Below, in pieces: positions 7,780-15,199 of a stretch of DNA of 42,170 nucleotides (positions are counted from its first letter, which is position 1; every line of letters starts with the position of its first letter). The notes under the pieces were generated by a model. It searched no databases, was not told the origin of the DNA, and saw nothing but the letters and a program-made list of their open reading frames with translations. The stretch spans positions 1 through 42,170 of the forward strand of contig PNJK01000028.1 of assembly GCA_013821825.1 (NCBI GenBank). The letters run 5' to 3'. This DNA is from Rhodobacter sp. GTDB taxonomy: Bacteria > Pseudomonadota > Alphaproteobacteria > Rhodobacterales > Rhodobacteraceae. Made by a program: the position numbers and the translations under genes.

Positions 7780-8142
7780 ATGAAGCATCCCGTAGACGCA
7801 CACGTCGGCAAACGCATCCGCCATCGCCGCTGGATGGTGGGCATGACGCAGCAGCAGCTTGCAGACAAGGTTGGAATCAAGTTCCAGCAAATCCAGAAAT
7901 ATGAGACCGGCATGAACCGTGTCAGCGCTTCGCGTCTTTGGGATGTCGCGGATGCACTGGGCGTCACCATCTCGTTCTTCTTCGAGGGCCTTGCCGACGG
8001 GCAGGCCGCGGCAGCCCAGGCGCAGGGCGATATGATGGCCGACAAGGAAGCACTGGAACTGGTGCGCTCCTACTACGCCATCCCGGAAGCACAGCGCCGC
8101 CGTCTGTTCGATCTGGCCCGGGTTCTGTCCGAAGTCGCCTGA
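7780..8142 (+). CDS. XRE family HTH transcriptional regulator
   Basis: A 120-residue DNA-binding protein with a Cro/C1-type helix-turn-helix at residues about 8-65 (VGKRIRHRRWMVGMTQQQLA, DKVGIKFQQIQKYETGMNRV) and a short C-terminal helical region with FDLARVLSEVA. It resembles the small alphaproteobacterial XRE regulators of the PhrR/PraR type that act in stress or quorum control; that assignment is by resemblance. TGGAG lies about 7 bases before ATG. Its leader carries a sigma-54 promoter, unusual for this class. Confidence 0.9.
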   Translation: MKHPVDAHVGKRIRHRRWMVGMTQQQLADKVGIKFQQIQKYETGMNRVSASRLWDVADALGVTISFFFEGLADGQAAAAQAQGDMMADKEALELVRSYYAIPEAQRRRLFDLARVLSEVA

Positions 8143-8226
8143 ACTCGACCTTGACCTTGTCCCTGCGAGCCTTTAGCGCCCGCAGGGCAGGCCTTCTTGC
8201 CTGACAAGGCAGGAGAGGGTTCGGGA

Positions 8227-9024
8227 ATGCGGGTATCCGTAGCGCTGGCGTCAGACCTGATTTCGACTGCGCATGAACTGGCGGATGTGGCGCGGGGAGC
8301 GACACTGACGTGGTTTCGCAGTCGTGACCTTGCAGCTGACACCAAGGAAAGCCAGCGCTTTGACCCCGTCACAGCGGCTGATCGCCTGTCCGAAGAACGC
8401 ATGCGCGTGGTGCTGGCCCGCCGCCGCCCGGATGACGGGATTCTGGGTGAAGAATTCGGTTTCCACGACGGCACCTCGGGCCTGACCTGGGTGCTTGATC
8501 CGATCGACGGCACGCGCGGCTATCTGTCTGGCACCCCGACCTGGGGTGTGCTGATTTCGGTCCGCGACGCGGAAGGCCCGCTTTTCGGGATCATCGACCA
8601 ACCCTATATCGGCGAACGCTTCGAAGGCGGACTCGGTCGCGCGCAGATGAAGGGTCCCATGGGCGAACTTGCCCTGAGCGCCCGCAGCCCGCGCCCGCTG
8701 TCGCAATCGATCCTCTTTTCCACCTTCCCGGAAGTCGGCACGCCCGAGGAAGGCGCCGCGTTCCGCCGCGTAGCCAGTGGGGCCAAACTGGTCCGCTACG
8801 GCACCGACTGCTATGCCTATGCCCTGATCGCCGCCGGGCAGATCGATCTCGTGATCGAGGCGGGGCTTCAGGCCTACGACGTGCAGGCCCCGATTGCGGT
8901 GATCGAAGCCGCAGGTGGCATCGTGACCGATTGGCAAGGCCGCCCGGCGCATGGCGGCGGCCAGATCCTTGCTGCCGCAAACAGCGTCGTTCATGCCGAA
9001 GCGCTGGCGCTGCTGAACCGCTGA
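8227..9024 (+). CDS. hisN: Inositol-monophosphatase family phosphatase, histidinol-phosphatase (HisN) type
   Basis: A 265-residue Mg-dependent phosphatase. Metal-site motifs are in order: FDPVTAAD (45-52), GEEFG (74-78), DPIDGT (91-96) and a C-terminal YDVQAPIAVIEAAGG with the third metal Asp. The DPIDGTRGYLSG form with 'TRGY' after the motif is typical of the HisN histidinol-phosphate phosphatases that replace HisB-type enzymes in many actinobacteria and alphaproteobacteria, so histidine biosynthesis is the best guess; inositol-1-phosphatase or CysQ-like activity are alternatives. ATG 8227 has AGGAGAGG upstream; a TTG at 8197 would add ten residues. It follows the XRE gene by 84 bases, which contain a 7-bp hairpin (8161-8187). 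Confidence 0.82.
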   Translation: MRVSVALASDLISTAHELADVARGATLTWFRSRDLAADTKESQRFDPVTAADRLSEERMRVVLARRRPDDGILGEEFGFHDGTSGLTWVLDPIDGTRGYLSGTPTWGVLISVRDAEGPLFGIIDQPYIGERFEGGLGRAQMKGPMGELALSARSPRPLSQSILFSTFPEVGTPEEGAAFRRVASGAKLVRYGTDCYAYALIAAGQIDLVIEAGLQAYDVQAPIAVIEAAGGIVTDWQGRPAHGGGQILAAANSVVHAEALALLNR

Positions 9025-9220
9025 CCAAGCGTCCGGATTTGCGATTCTTGCAAGGCCGCGGCGAGCAGGCCCTTGATTTTGCGGCAGATCACTGAACCGA
9101 TTGTCCTGAAGTGCGTTGAACCATCAATTTGCGCGCCTGCAGGCATCCACGCTCTTGTCGTGTCCCTTGCTCCTACGTTATGCTGAGCGGGTCGACCGTG
9201 TCCTTCTCCCTTCTGACGGT

Positions 9221-9254
9221 GGGCTTTGGTTTTTCCGAAAACCGAAGGGTGCCC
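9221..9254 (+). promoter_or_regulatory. Leader hairpin before the 8-oxoguanine deaminase gene
   Basis: CTTTGGTTTT (9224-9233) pairs with AAAACCGAAG (9238-9247), one wobble, loop TCCG, and GGGC/GCCC extend the base. It ends a few bases before the AAAGGAG ribosome site, so it could affect translation or transcript stability. No T tract follows in the right place for a terminator. Confidence 0.35.
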
Positions 9255-9267
9255 GAAAGGAGCACCG

Positions 9268-10608
9268 ATGCCTGACCTTCTGATCCGCAACGCTGAAGTC
9301 GTCGTGACGATGAACAAAGCCCGGGCCGAACTGGCCGGGGCCGACATCTTGATCCGGGATGGCGTTATCTTCGGCGTCGGGCAGGGCCTTCTCGCCCAGG
9401 GCGCGACAGTGATCGAGGCGCGGGGCGCAGTCGTTACCCCGGGTCTTGTCAACACGCACCACCATCTCAGCCAGACCCTGACCCGGGCCGTGCCGGGCGG
9501 GCAGGACGCGCTGCTCTTTGGCTGGTTGAACACGCTGTACCCGATCTGGTCGCGCTTTGGCCCGGAAGAGATGTTCACCTCGGCCCAGGTCGGGCTTGCC
9601 GAACTGGCGCTGTCGGGCTGCACACTTACTTCGGACCACCTGTACCTTTACCTGAATGGCGCGCGGCTGGATGACACCATCGCCGCCGCAACCGAGGTTG
9701 GCCTGCGCTTCCACCCAACCCGGGGCGCGATGAGCATCGGCGAAAGCGCCGGCGGTCTGCCCCCCGACGCCCTGGTCGAACGCGAACCCGTGATCCTTGA
9801 AGACATGATCCGCGTGGTGGACCGGTTCCATGACCCGCGCCCCGGCGCCATGGTCCGGGTGGGGCTGGCGCCCTGTTCGCCTTTCTCGGTCAGTCGGGAT
9901 CTCATGCGCGATTCTGCGCTTCTGGCGCGCGACAAGGGCGTGATGCTGCACACCCACCTGGCCGAGAATGACGAGGATATCGCCTATTCCCTTGCCCATT
10001 TCGGCTGTCGTCCCGGGCAATATGCCGAAGACCTTGGCTGGACCGGCCAGGATGTCTGGCATGCGCATTGCGTGAAGCTCGATAGTTCGGAAATTGAACT
10101 TTTCGCCCGGAGCCAGACCGGGGTTGCCCATTGTCCATGTTCGAATTGTAGACTCGGGTCGGGTATCGCGCCGGTCCGCGCGATGCGGGATGCCGGGGTT
10201 AATGTTGGTCTTGGCGTCGATGGCTCGGCCTCGAACGATGCCGGAAACCTGATCGCCGAGGCGAGGATGGCGATGCTGTTGCAGCGTGTGGTGAACGGGG
10301 CCGATGCCATGTCCGCCCGCGAGGTGCTGGAGATTGCCACCTTGGGCGGTGCGCGGGTGCTGGGGCGGGATGACCTTGGGTCGATCGAACCCGGCAAGCG
10401 CGCGGACCTTGCGATCTGGGACCTCTCGGGGGTCGAGGCTGCGGGCAACTGGGACCCGGTCGCCGCCCTTGTCCTGTGCGGCCCGACCCGGGTGCAGTCC
10501 CTGATCGTCGAGGGGCGCGAGGTGGTGCGCGACGGGCAGATGGTGACGCTGGACATGGCCTCTCTGATCGAACGGCAGAACCGGCTGGCCCGCAAGCTGG
10601 CCGGTTAG
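9268..10608 (+). CDS. 8-oxoguanine deaminase (amidohydrolase superfamily)
   Basis: A 446-residue cytoplasmic metal-dependent deaminase of the AtzA/TrzN branch. Metal ligands are visible: HxH in NTHHHLSQ (His64/His66), His in LHTHLAEND, His in WHAHCVKL, and Asp in GLGVDGSASND; HCPCSNCRLGSG is the block that marks the 8-oxoguanine deaminase / hydroxydechloroatrazine ethylaminohydrolase (AtzB-like) group. The reaction would be 8-oxoguanine to urate plus ammonia, a purine salvage or catabolic step. ATG 9268 follows AAAGGAG; the longer frame from 9226 would translate the leader hairpin. A guanine deaminase is encoded nearby at 11823-13106, which supports a purine role. Confidence 0.85.
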   Translation: MPDLLIRNAEVVVTMNKARAELAGADILIRDGVIFGVGQGLLAQGATVIEARGAVVTPGLVNTHHHLSQTLTRAVPGGQDALLFGWLNTLYPIWSRFGPEEMFTSAQVGLAELALSGCTLTSDHLYLYLNGARLDDTIAAATEVGLRFHPTRGAMSIGESAGGLPPDALVEREPVILEDMIRVVDRFHDPRPGAMVRVGLAPCSPFSVSRDLMRDSALLARDKGVMLHTHLAENDEDIAYSLAHFGCRPGQYAEDLGWTGQDVWHAHCVKLDSSEIELFARSQTGVAHCPCSNCRLGSGIAPVRAMRDAGVNVGLGVDGSASNDAGNLIAEARMAMLLQRVVNGADAMSAREVLEIATLGGARVLGRDDLGSIEPGKRADLAIWDLSGVEAAGNWDPVAALVLCGPTRVQSLIVEGREVVRDGQMVTLDMASLIERQNRLARKLAG

Positions 10609-10684
10609 GCGTCCGGAATTCCGGCCCTTTCGCACCCGCAGATTTGACGCCATGGTCGGGTCAAACCTGCAAATGGAGCCGCCG

Positions 10685-11281
10685 ATGCGCCGCCTGACCG
10701 CCCCGAGCCTGACTGCCCTGAGCCTGACCCTTGCCCTGACCCTTCCCGCCTTTGGACAGACGCTGCTGTCCGAAGCCACCGGCAACTGGGCGGGCGCCTC
10801 GAACCAGGGGTTCTACTTTCGCGCGCAGCTGAGCCAGAACGAAGACAAGGCCCGCCTGACGATCTGGGGCGGTCGCACGGATGGCGTGCCCGATGCCTCT
10901 GGCGACCCGGAGTTCGACAACGACCAGATCGCGCTTGGCGCCTCCGCGACACGGCAGGCGCTTGAGGTGCTTGAGACTGGCAACGGCAGCGTCCTGCAAG
11001 TGGTGACTGAATTCGCCAATGAGGAGGCCGAGGGGCGGTCGGTGGTGCAGATCCAGTACCTCGACAACCAGTATACCGTGGTCGGCTATTACCATCTGTC
11101 CAGATCTTACAATCCGGGCGGCGAGCCTGAGATCTATGAGTGTGACGTGGATCTTTGGAACATGGTCACTATCGACAACGGCCAGGAACGCCAGCTGCAG
11201 CCGGTTGCGTCCGAAGAACTGAACGCAAGCGACTGGACCTTCAGCGCCGCCTTTGACCGGGGCTACTGCACCCGGACCTAG
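10685..11281 (+). CDS. Exported protein of unknown function
   Basis: A 198-residue protein that I do not recognise. A signal peptide is clear (MRRLTAPSL then a Leu-rich core, cut near LPAFGQ). The mature part is acidic, with many Asp/Glu, probably beta-rich, and contains two Cys near the C-terminal half (ECDVDLW and GYCTRT) that could form a disulfide in the periplasm. ATG 10685 has GGAGCC upstream; an earlier ATG at 10652 would break the signal peptide. It follows the 8-oxoguanine deaminase by 76 bases and precedes the RraB-like gene by 46, all on the same strand. Confidence 0.7.
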   Translation: MRRLTAPSLTALSLTLALTLPAFGQTLLSEATGNWAGASNQGFYFRAQLSQNEDKARLTIWGGRTDGVPDASGDPEFDNDQIALGASATRQALEVLETGNGSVLQVVTEFANEEAEGRSVVQIQYLDNQYTVVGYYHLSRSYNPGGEPEIYECDVDLWNMVTIDNGQERQLQPVASEELNASDWTFSAAFDRGYCTRT

Positions 11282-11327
11282 CGGGGCGGCGGGGCTTGGG
11301 GTAGAACGGCGGCCAAGGAGACCCCCG

Positions 11328-11645
11328 ATGGACCACAACTTCGAAACCCAGCGTCGCGACACCTATGATACGTTCAAGCAGTCAAAGGGGGTCAGCCTGC
11401 CCAAGACAGCCGTGGTCGAGTATGCCTTCTTCATCGAAGAGCTTGATGCCAGCTGGCCCGCCCTGGAACGGGCTCTGCGGCTGGAGGGGTTCCAGACCCG
11501 GCGGGCCAAGGACGGAGAGACGCTGATCGCCTCGATCGGGCCGATCCCGGTTACGCCCGAGGATATCTGGCATCACGAAAGGATCGCGACCTCGATCGCG
11601 TTGAAGCATGATTTCTACCCGGATGGGTGGGAACTGGCCGAGTGA
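11328..11645 (+). CDS. RraB-like regulator of ribonuclease E
   Basis: A 105-residue acidic protein resembling the short alphaproteobacterial form of the RraB family. RraB in E. coli binds RNase E and alters which transcripts it cleaves. The visible likeness is the middle ferredoxin-like unit (ALERALRLEGFQTRRAKDGE) and the C-terminal KHDFYPDGWELAE, which corresponds to the conserved 'YDGW' ending. AAGGAG lies 8 bases before ATG 11328. The family assignment is by pattern and is moderately sure. Confidence 0.65.
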   Translation: MDHNFETQRRDTYDTFKQSKGVSLPKTAVVEYAFFIEELDASWPALERALRLEGFQTRRAKDGETLIASIGPIPVTPEDIWHHERIATSIALKHDFYPDGWELAE

Positions 11646-11665
11646 TGTCCAGGGCAGGGACATCA
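11643..11665 (+). terminator. Hairpin at the stop of the RraB-like gene
   Basis: TGATGTCC (11643-11650) pairs with GGACATCA (11658-11665) around a 7-base loop. The stem begins on the stop codon. There is no T run, so an intrinsic terminator is only possible. Confidence 0.35.
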
Positions 11666-11822
11666 TTGTAACTAGTGGAAATATATGGGTTAAGACCGAC
11701 CGTCAGAGGTTTCCCGACGGGTTGATCCGCCCTTTCCGACCGCCGCTGCCATTCGCGTCGCCGCTCTGCCGCCACGGCGCCAAACTGTCTGGCGGGCAGG
11801 GTCGCCTTGGGCGATACCTTGC

Positions 11823-13106
11823 TCAGGTCGTGGGCGGCAGGGGTTTGCCGCCGATCCAGACCTGCGCCACGGCACGGTCGTCGCCCATCATGATCGTCGG
11901 GAACAAGGCTTGCCAAAGATCATCGGCCCGCGCCGCCGCCTGTGCGATGGCCGGAGTCGAGGCGAGGTCGATCACCACAAGATCCGCCTCCATCCCCGGT
12001 GCGATGTTGCCGATCTTGTCTTCGCAGCGCAGCGCCCGGGCCGAACCTTGCGTCGCCAGCCACCAAAGCTGCGACGGGTGCAGCGACTGGCCGCGCAGTT
12101 GCGCCACCTCATAGGCCGCCGCCATGGTGCGCAGCATCGAAAACGATGACCCACCGCCGGTGTCGGTCGCCAGCCCGACCCGAAGGGACCGTGCCAGCCC
12201 CATGTCGAAAAGGCCCGAGCCGATAAAAGTGTTCGAGGTCGGGCAATGCACAAGGCTGGCCCCGGCCTCGATCAGGCGGGATCTTTCCCGGTCGGTCAGG
12301 TGGATCGCGTGGCCGTAAACCGCGCCTTCCCCCAGCAGGCCCTGCGCCTCATAGGTGTCGAGATAGTCGCGGGACTGGGGGAACAGGTCCTTGACCCAGG
12401 CGATTTCGTCCAGCTGTTCCGATAGGTGGGTCTGCATCAGGCAATCCGGGTATTCCCGCCAGAGGGCACCAAGCGCCGCAAGCTGTTCCGGCGTCGAGGT
12501 CGGCGAAAACCGGGGGGTGATGACATACGAGAGCCGGTCTACCCCGTGCCATGCCTCCAGCAGGTGCTTTGAATCGTCATAGGCCGATTGAGCGGTATCC
12601 CGCAGACCTTCGGGGGCGTTGCGGTCCATGCAGGTCTTGCCGGCAAAAACCCGCATCCCCCGCGACCGGGCCGCGTTGAAGATGGCATCCACGCTTTCAG
12701 GGTGGATGGTGGCATAACTGCAGACCGTCGTCGTCCCCCGCGCCAGCACAAGGTCAAGGTATCGCCCTGCGATTTCATCGGCATAGGCGCGGTCGGCAAA
12801 ACGCATCTCCTCGGGGAAGGTGTAGGTGTTCAGCCAGTCGATCAACTGCTTGCCCCAGGAGGCGATGATCGCGGTCTGTGGATAGTGGACATGCGCGTCG
12901 ATGAACCCCGCCGAGATCAGCGCGCGGCCATAGTCATGCACCTTTGCCGCAGGGACCATGGCACGCAAGGTGGCGGCTTCGCCCACGGCGACTATCCGGC
13001 CGTCTTCGACCAGAACGGCGCCCTGCGACAGGGTGCGCGCTGCATCAAGCGTATCAAAGGGGTCACCCTGGAAGCGGATCACCTGCCCTAGAAGTAGATC
13101 GGTCAT
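11823..13106 (-). CDS. guaD: Guanine deaminase
   Basis: A 427-residue zinc amidohydrolase converting guanine to xanthine and ammonia. Ligands in order: HxH in FIDAHVHYPQ (His72/His74), His in MQTHLSEQ, His in YGHAIHL, and Asp in LATDTGGGSSFSML; the PQTAIIASWG and HCPTSNTFIGSGLF blocks are characteristic of bacterial GuaD and separate it from the related chlorohydrolases. Length fits the family. It is convergent with the RraB-like gene and divergent from mgtE 123 bases away. With the 8-oxoguanine deaminase it gives the cell two guanine-base deaminases in one region. Confidence 0.93.
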   Translation of the reverse strand: MTDLLLGQVIRFQGDPFDTLDAARTLSQGAVLVEDGRIVAVGEAATLRAMVPAAKVHDYGRALISAGFIDAHVHYPQTAIIASWGKQLIDWLNTYTFPEEMRFADRAYADEIAGRYLDLVLARGTTTVCSYATIHPESVDAIFNAARSRGMRVFAGKTCMDRNAPEGLRDTAQSAYDDSKHLLEAWHGVDRLSYVITPRFSPTSTPEQLAALGALWREYPDCLMQTHLSEQLDEIAWVKDLFPQSRDYLDTYEAQGLLGEGAVYGHAIHLTDRERSRLIEAGASLVHCPTSNTFIGSGLFDMGLARSLRVGLATDTGGGSSFSMLRTMAAAYEVAQLRGQSLHPSQLWWLATQGSARALRCEDKIGNIAPGMEADLVVIDLASTPAIAQAAARADDLWQALFPTIMMGDDRAVAQVWIGGKPLPPTT

Positions 13107-13141
13107 TGCGTCGCCCCTGTTCTTGCCGGTGCAGCCTACGG

Positions 13142-13190
13142 CTTTTCAAAGGAAGGGTAAATTTGCCTCTGGCCCCTGTTTCCTTGAAAG
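13142..13190. promoter_or_regulatory. Imperfect dyad in the guaD-mgtE divergent region
   Basis: CTTTTCAAAGGAA (13142-13154) is nearly the reverse complement of TTCCTTGAAAG (13180-13190), with two bulged bases. It lies 40-90 bases before the mgtE start and 36 bases before guaD. It could be an operator or a leader hairpin; it does not look like a known magnesium riboswitch. Confidence 0.3.
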
Positions 13191-13229
13191 AGCTTTCGAT
13201 AAGGTTCAGGTAATCGGCACGGAGGCACC

Positions 13230-14600
13230 ATGGCGGAAGATCTGGCGGAACCGGACGACGAAGTGCTGGATCAGGACCGTATTGACGCGGTGCTGCAGGC
13301 CGTCGAGGCAGAGGATAGCGCTGGCCTTGAAGCGCTGCTGGAGCCGCTGCACGCTGCCGACATCGCCGACCTTCTGGAACAGATCGGCGGAGCTGACCGG
13401 CGGGCGCTGCTGGCGCTGTGGTCGCATGAGATTGACGGGGACATCCTGTCCGAAATCTCGGACGCGATCCGGGAAGAGGTGATCGAAGGCCTGTCGCCAG
13501 AAGTGCTGGCCGAGGCGGTGCGGGATCTGGAAACCGACGATGTCGTCGACATCCTGGAAGACCTCGATCAGCCGCAACAATTGCTGATCCTTGGCGCGCT
13601 GGAAGATGCCGACCGCTTCGCCGTTGAACAGGCGATGGCCTATCCGGAATACTCCGCCGGTCGCCTGATGCAGCGCGAGGTCGTCGTTGCGCCGGAACAC
13701 TGGACGGTGGGTGAGGCCATCGATTTCCTGCGCGGTGCCGACCATTTGCCGGACCAGTTCTACCATGTGATCCTTGTCGATCCCCGGATGCAGCCGCAGG
13801 CCTATGTCACCTTGGGGCGGGTCCTGTCATCGCCACGCGACGTGGCGCTAAGCACCATCGCCGAGGACAGTTTCCGCACCGTGGAGGCGACAGAGCCAGA
13901 GGCCGACGTGGCCTATCTGTTCAACCATTATCACCTGATTTCCTGCCCGGTGGTCGATGAAGGCGGGCGCCTGGTCGGTGTGATCACCATCGACGATGCG
14001 ATGAACGTGCTGGACGAGGAACACCAGGAAGACATGCTGCGTCTGGCCGGTGTCGGCGACGAAAGCTCGATTTCCGACCGGGTGCTGGAGACGACGCGGC
14101 AGCGTCTGCCTTGGCTGTTCGTGAACCTTTTGACGGCGATTCTTGCCAGCATGGTGATTTCCCAGTTCGAGGAAGCGATCACCCGACTTGTGGCGCTGGC
14201 GGTGCTGATGCCGATTGTCGCCTCGATGGGGGGGAACGCGGCGACGCAGTCGCTGACGGTTGCGGTGCGGGCGCTGGCGACGCGCGATCTGACCGGGGCA
14301 AACGTGGCCCGGGTCATCCGGCGTGAAACGGTCGTGGGGTTGTTGAACGGGGTGTTCTTCGCGGTGGTGATGGGGTTGGTCAGCTGGGTCTGGTTCGGCG
14401 ACCCGACGCTGGGCCTTGTGATCGCGGCGGCGATGGTGATCAATCTGGTGGTGGCGGGGATGGCGGGCATTCTGGTGCCGGTGATGATGGAGCGGGCCGG
14501 GGTGGATCCCGCGCTCGCCTCGGGGACGTTCGTGACAACGGTAACGGATGTGGTCGGGTTCTTCGTGTTCCTTGGCCTCGCCGCTTTGGTGCTGCTATGA
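13230..14600 (+). CDS. mgtE: Magnesium transporter MgtE
   Basis: A 456-residue inner-membrane Mg2+ channel. Domain order is complete: acidic MgtE N domain (residues about 30-130, ALLEPLHAADIADLLEQ and later EDLDQPQQLLIL), a CBS pair (about 135-260, YPEYSAGRLMQREVV and HYHLISCPVVDEGGRLVGVI), a plug helix, then five membrane segments. PIVASMGGNAATQSLTVAVR is the family signature, and the last segment has the TTVTDVVGFF block containing the Asp that lines the Mg2+ selectivity filter. CGGAGG precedes ATG 13230. The stop overlaps the next gene's start (ATGA), so the two are translationally coupled. Confidence 0.95.
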   Translation: MAEDLAEPDDEVLDQDRIDAVLQAVEAEDSAGLEALLEPLHAADIADLLEQIGGADRRALLALWSHEIDGDILSEISDAIREEVIEGLSPEVLAEAVRDLETDDVVDILEDLDQPQQLLILGALEDADRFAVEQAMAYPEYSAGRLMQREVVVAPEHWTVGEAIDFLRGADHLPDQFYHVILVDPRMQPQAYVTLGRVLSSPRDVALSTIAEDSFRTVEATEPEADVAYLFNHYHLISCPVVDEGGRLVGVITIDDAMNVLDEEHQEDMLRLAGVGDESSISDRVLETTRQRLPWLFVNLLTAILASMVISQFEEAITRLVALAVLMPIVASMGGNAATQSLTVAVRALATRDLTGANVARVIRRETVVGLLNGVFFAVVMGLVSWVWFGDPTLGLVIAAAMVINLVVAGMAGILVPVMMERAGVDPALASGTFVTTVTDVVGFFVFLGLAALVLL

Positions 14601-15142
14601 GCGACATCAAGGCCTTGGCTCGCGAAGCCGCCTTTGCGGCGCGCAAGGTGGCATTTGCGGCGGGGCAGGGACAGGCGGCCGAGATATTGGCGGATTATCT
14701 GGCGGGGCAGGGGGGCAAGGTCCTGTCCGGCTATATGCCGATGCGGACCGAGATCGACCCCTTGCCAGCGATGGCGGCGCATCAGGGGCCGGTCGGGGTG
14801 CCTGTGATCATCGGCAAGGGCCAGCCGCTGCGGTTCCGGGAATGGACGCCCGGTGTGAAGCTGGTCGAAGGCGCGTTCAAGGCGTTGATCCCGGAGGAGG
14901 GGGCCTGGGTCGAACCGGAGGTTCTGATCGTGCCGCTTCTGGCTTTTGATGCGCGGGGGTTCCGGCTCGGCTATGGCGGCGGATTCTACGACCGCACGCT
15001 GGAAGGGTTGCGGGCGAGGGGGCCAGTGCTTGCGGTGGGCTTTGCCTTCGCGGCGCAGGAGGTGGCGAAAGTGCCGACTGACGCGACTGACCAGCGGCTG
15101 AATGCCATTGTGACGGAAAAGGGCGTCACGATCTTCGCGTGA
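14597..15142 (+). CDS. 5-formyltetrahydrofolate cyclo-ligase
   Basis: A 181-residue ATP-dependent enzyme converting 5-formyl-THF to 5,10-methenyl-THF, returning the storage folate to the one-carbon pool. The family motif GYGGGFYDR is present near residue 128, with the earlier SGYMPMRTEIDP strand and LIVPLLAFDARGFRLG. It starts on the last bases of mgtE (ATGA overlap). Unlike in many gammaproteobacteria no 6S RNA was recognised in front of it. A hairpin overlapping its stop and two palindromes follow. Confidence 0.9.
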   Translation: MSDIKALAREAAFAARKVAFAAGQGQAAEILADYLAGQGGKVLSGYMPMRTEIDPLPAMAAHQGPVGVPVIIGKGQPLRFREWTPGVKLVEGAFKALIPEEGAWVEPEVLIVPLLAFDARGFRLGYGGGFYDRTLEGLRARGPVLAVGFAFAAQEVAKVPTDATDQRLNAIVTEKGVTIFA

Positions 15143-15192
15143 CGCCCCAAATTCCTTGCAAGGAATTTGCAAAACTTTTCGAAAAGTTTTGC
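15121..15192. terminator. Three consecutive hairpins between convergent genes
   Basis: GGGCGTCAC (15121-15129) pairs with GTGACGCCC (15139-15147) across the stop codon; then a perfect 20-base palindrome (15149-15168, arms AAATTCCTTG/CAAGGAATTT) and a perfect 24-base palindrome (15169-15192, arms GCAAAACTTTTC/GAAAAGTTTTGC). The last has T runs on both strands. Position between convergent genes suggests bidirectional termination. Confidence 0.6.
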
Positions 15193-15199
15193 GCCTCCC

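Noticed and set aside
8161-8187. CCCTGCG/CGCAGGG hairpin after the XRE gene
   Set aside because: No following T run and it lies within the spacing to hisN; could be chance in GC-rich DNA.
10599-10626. GGCCGG...CCGGCC hairpin after the 8-oxoguanine deaminase
   Set aside because: Short stem, long loop and no T tract; too weak to call a terminator.
9178-10785. 535-codon frame on the minus strand opposite the 8-oxoguanine deaminase
   Set aside because: A high-GC shadow; the plus-strand protein has all metal-site motifs and a ribosome site.
13107-13229. Possible magnesium riboswitch before mgtE
   Set aside because: The gap is only about 120 bases, shared with divergent guaD, and no M-box or mgtA-leader pattern is visible; only one imperfect dyad.
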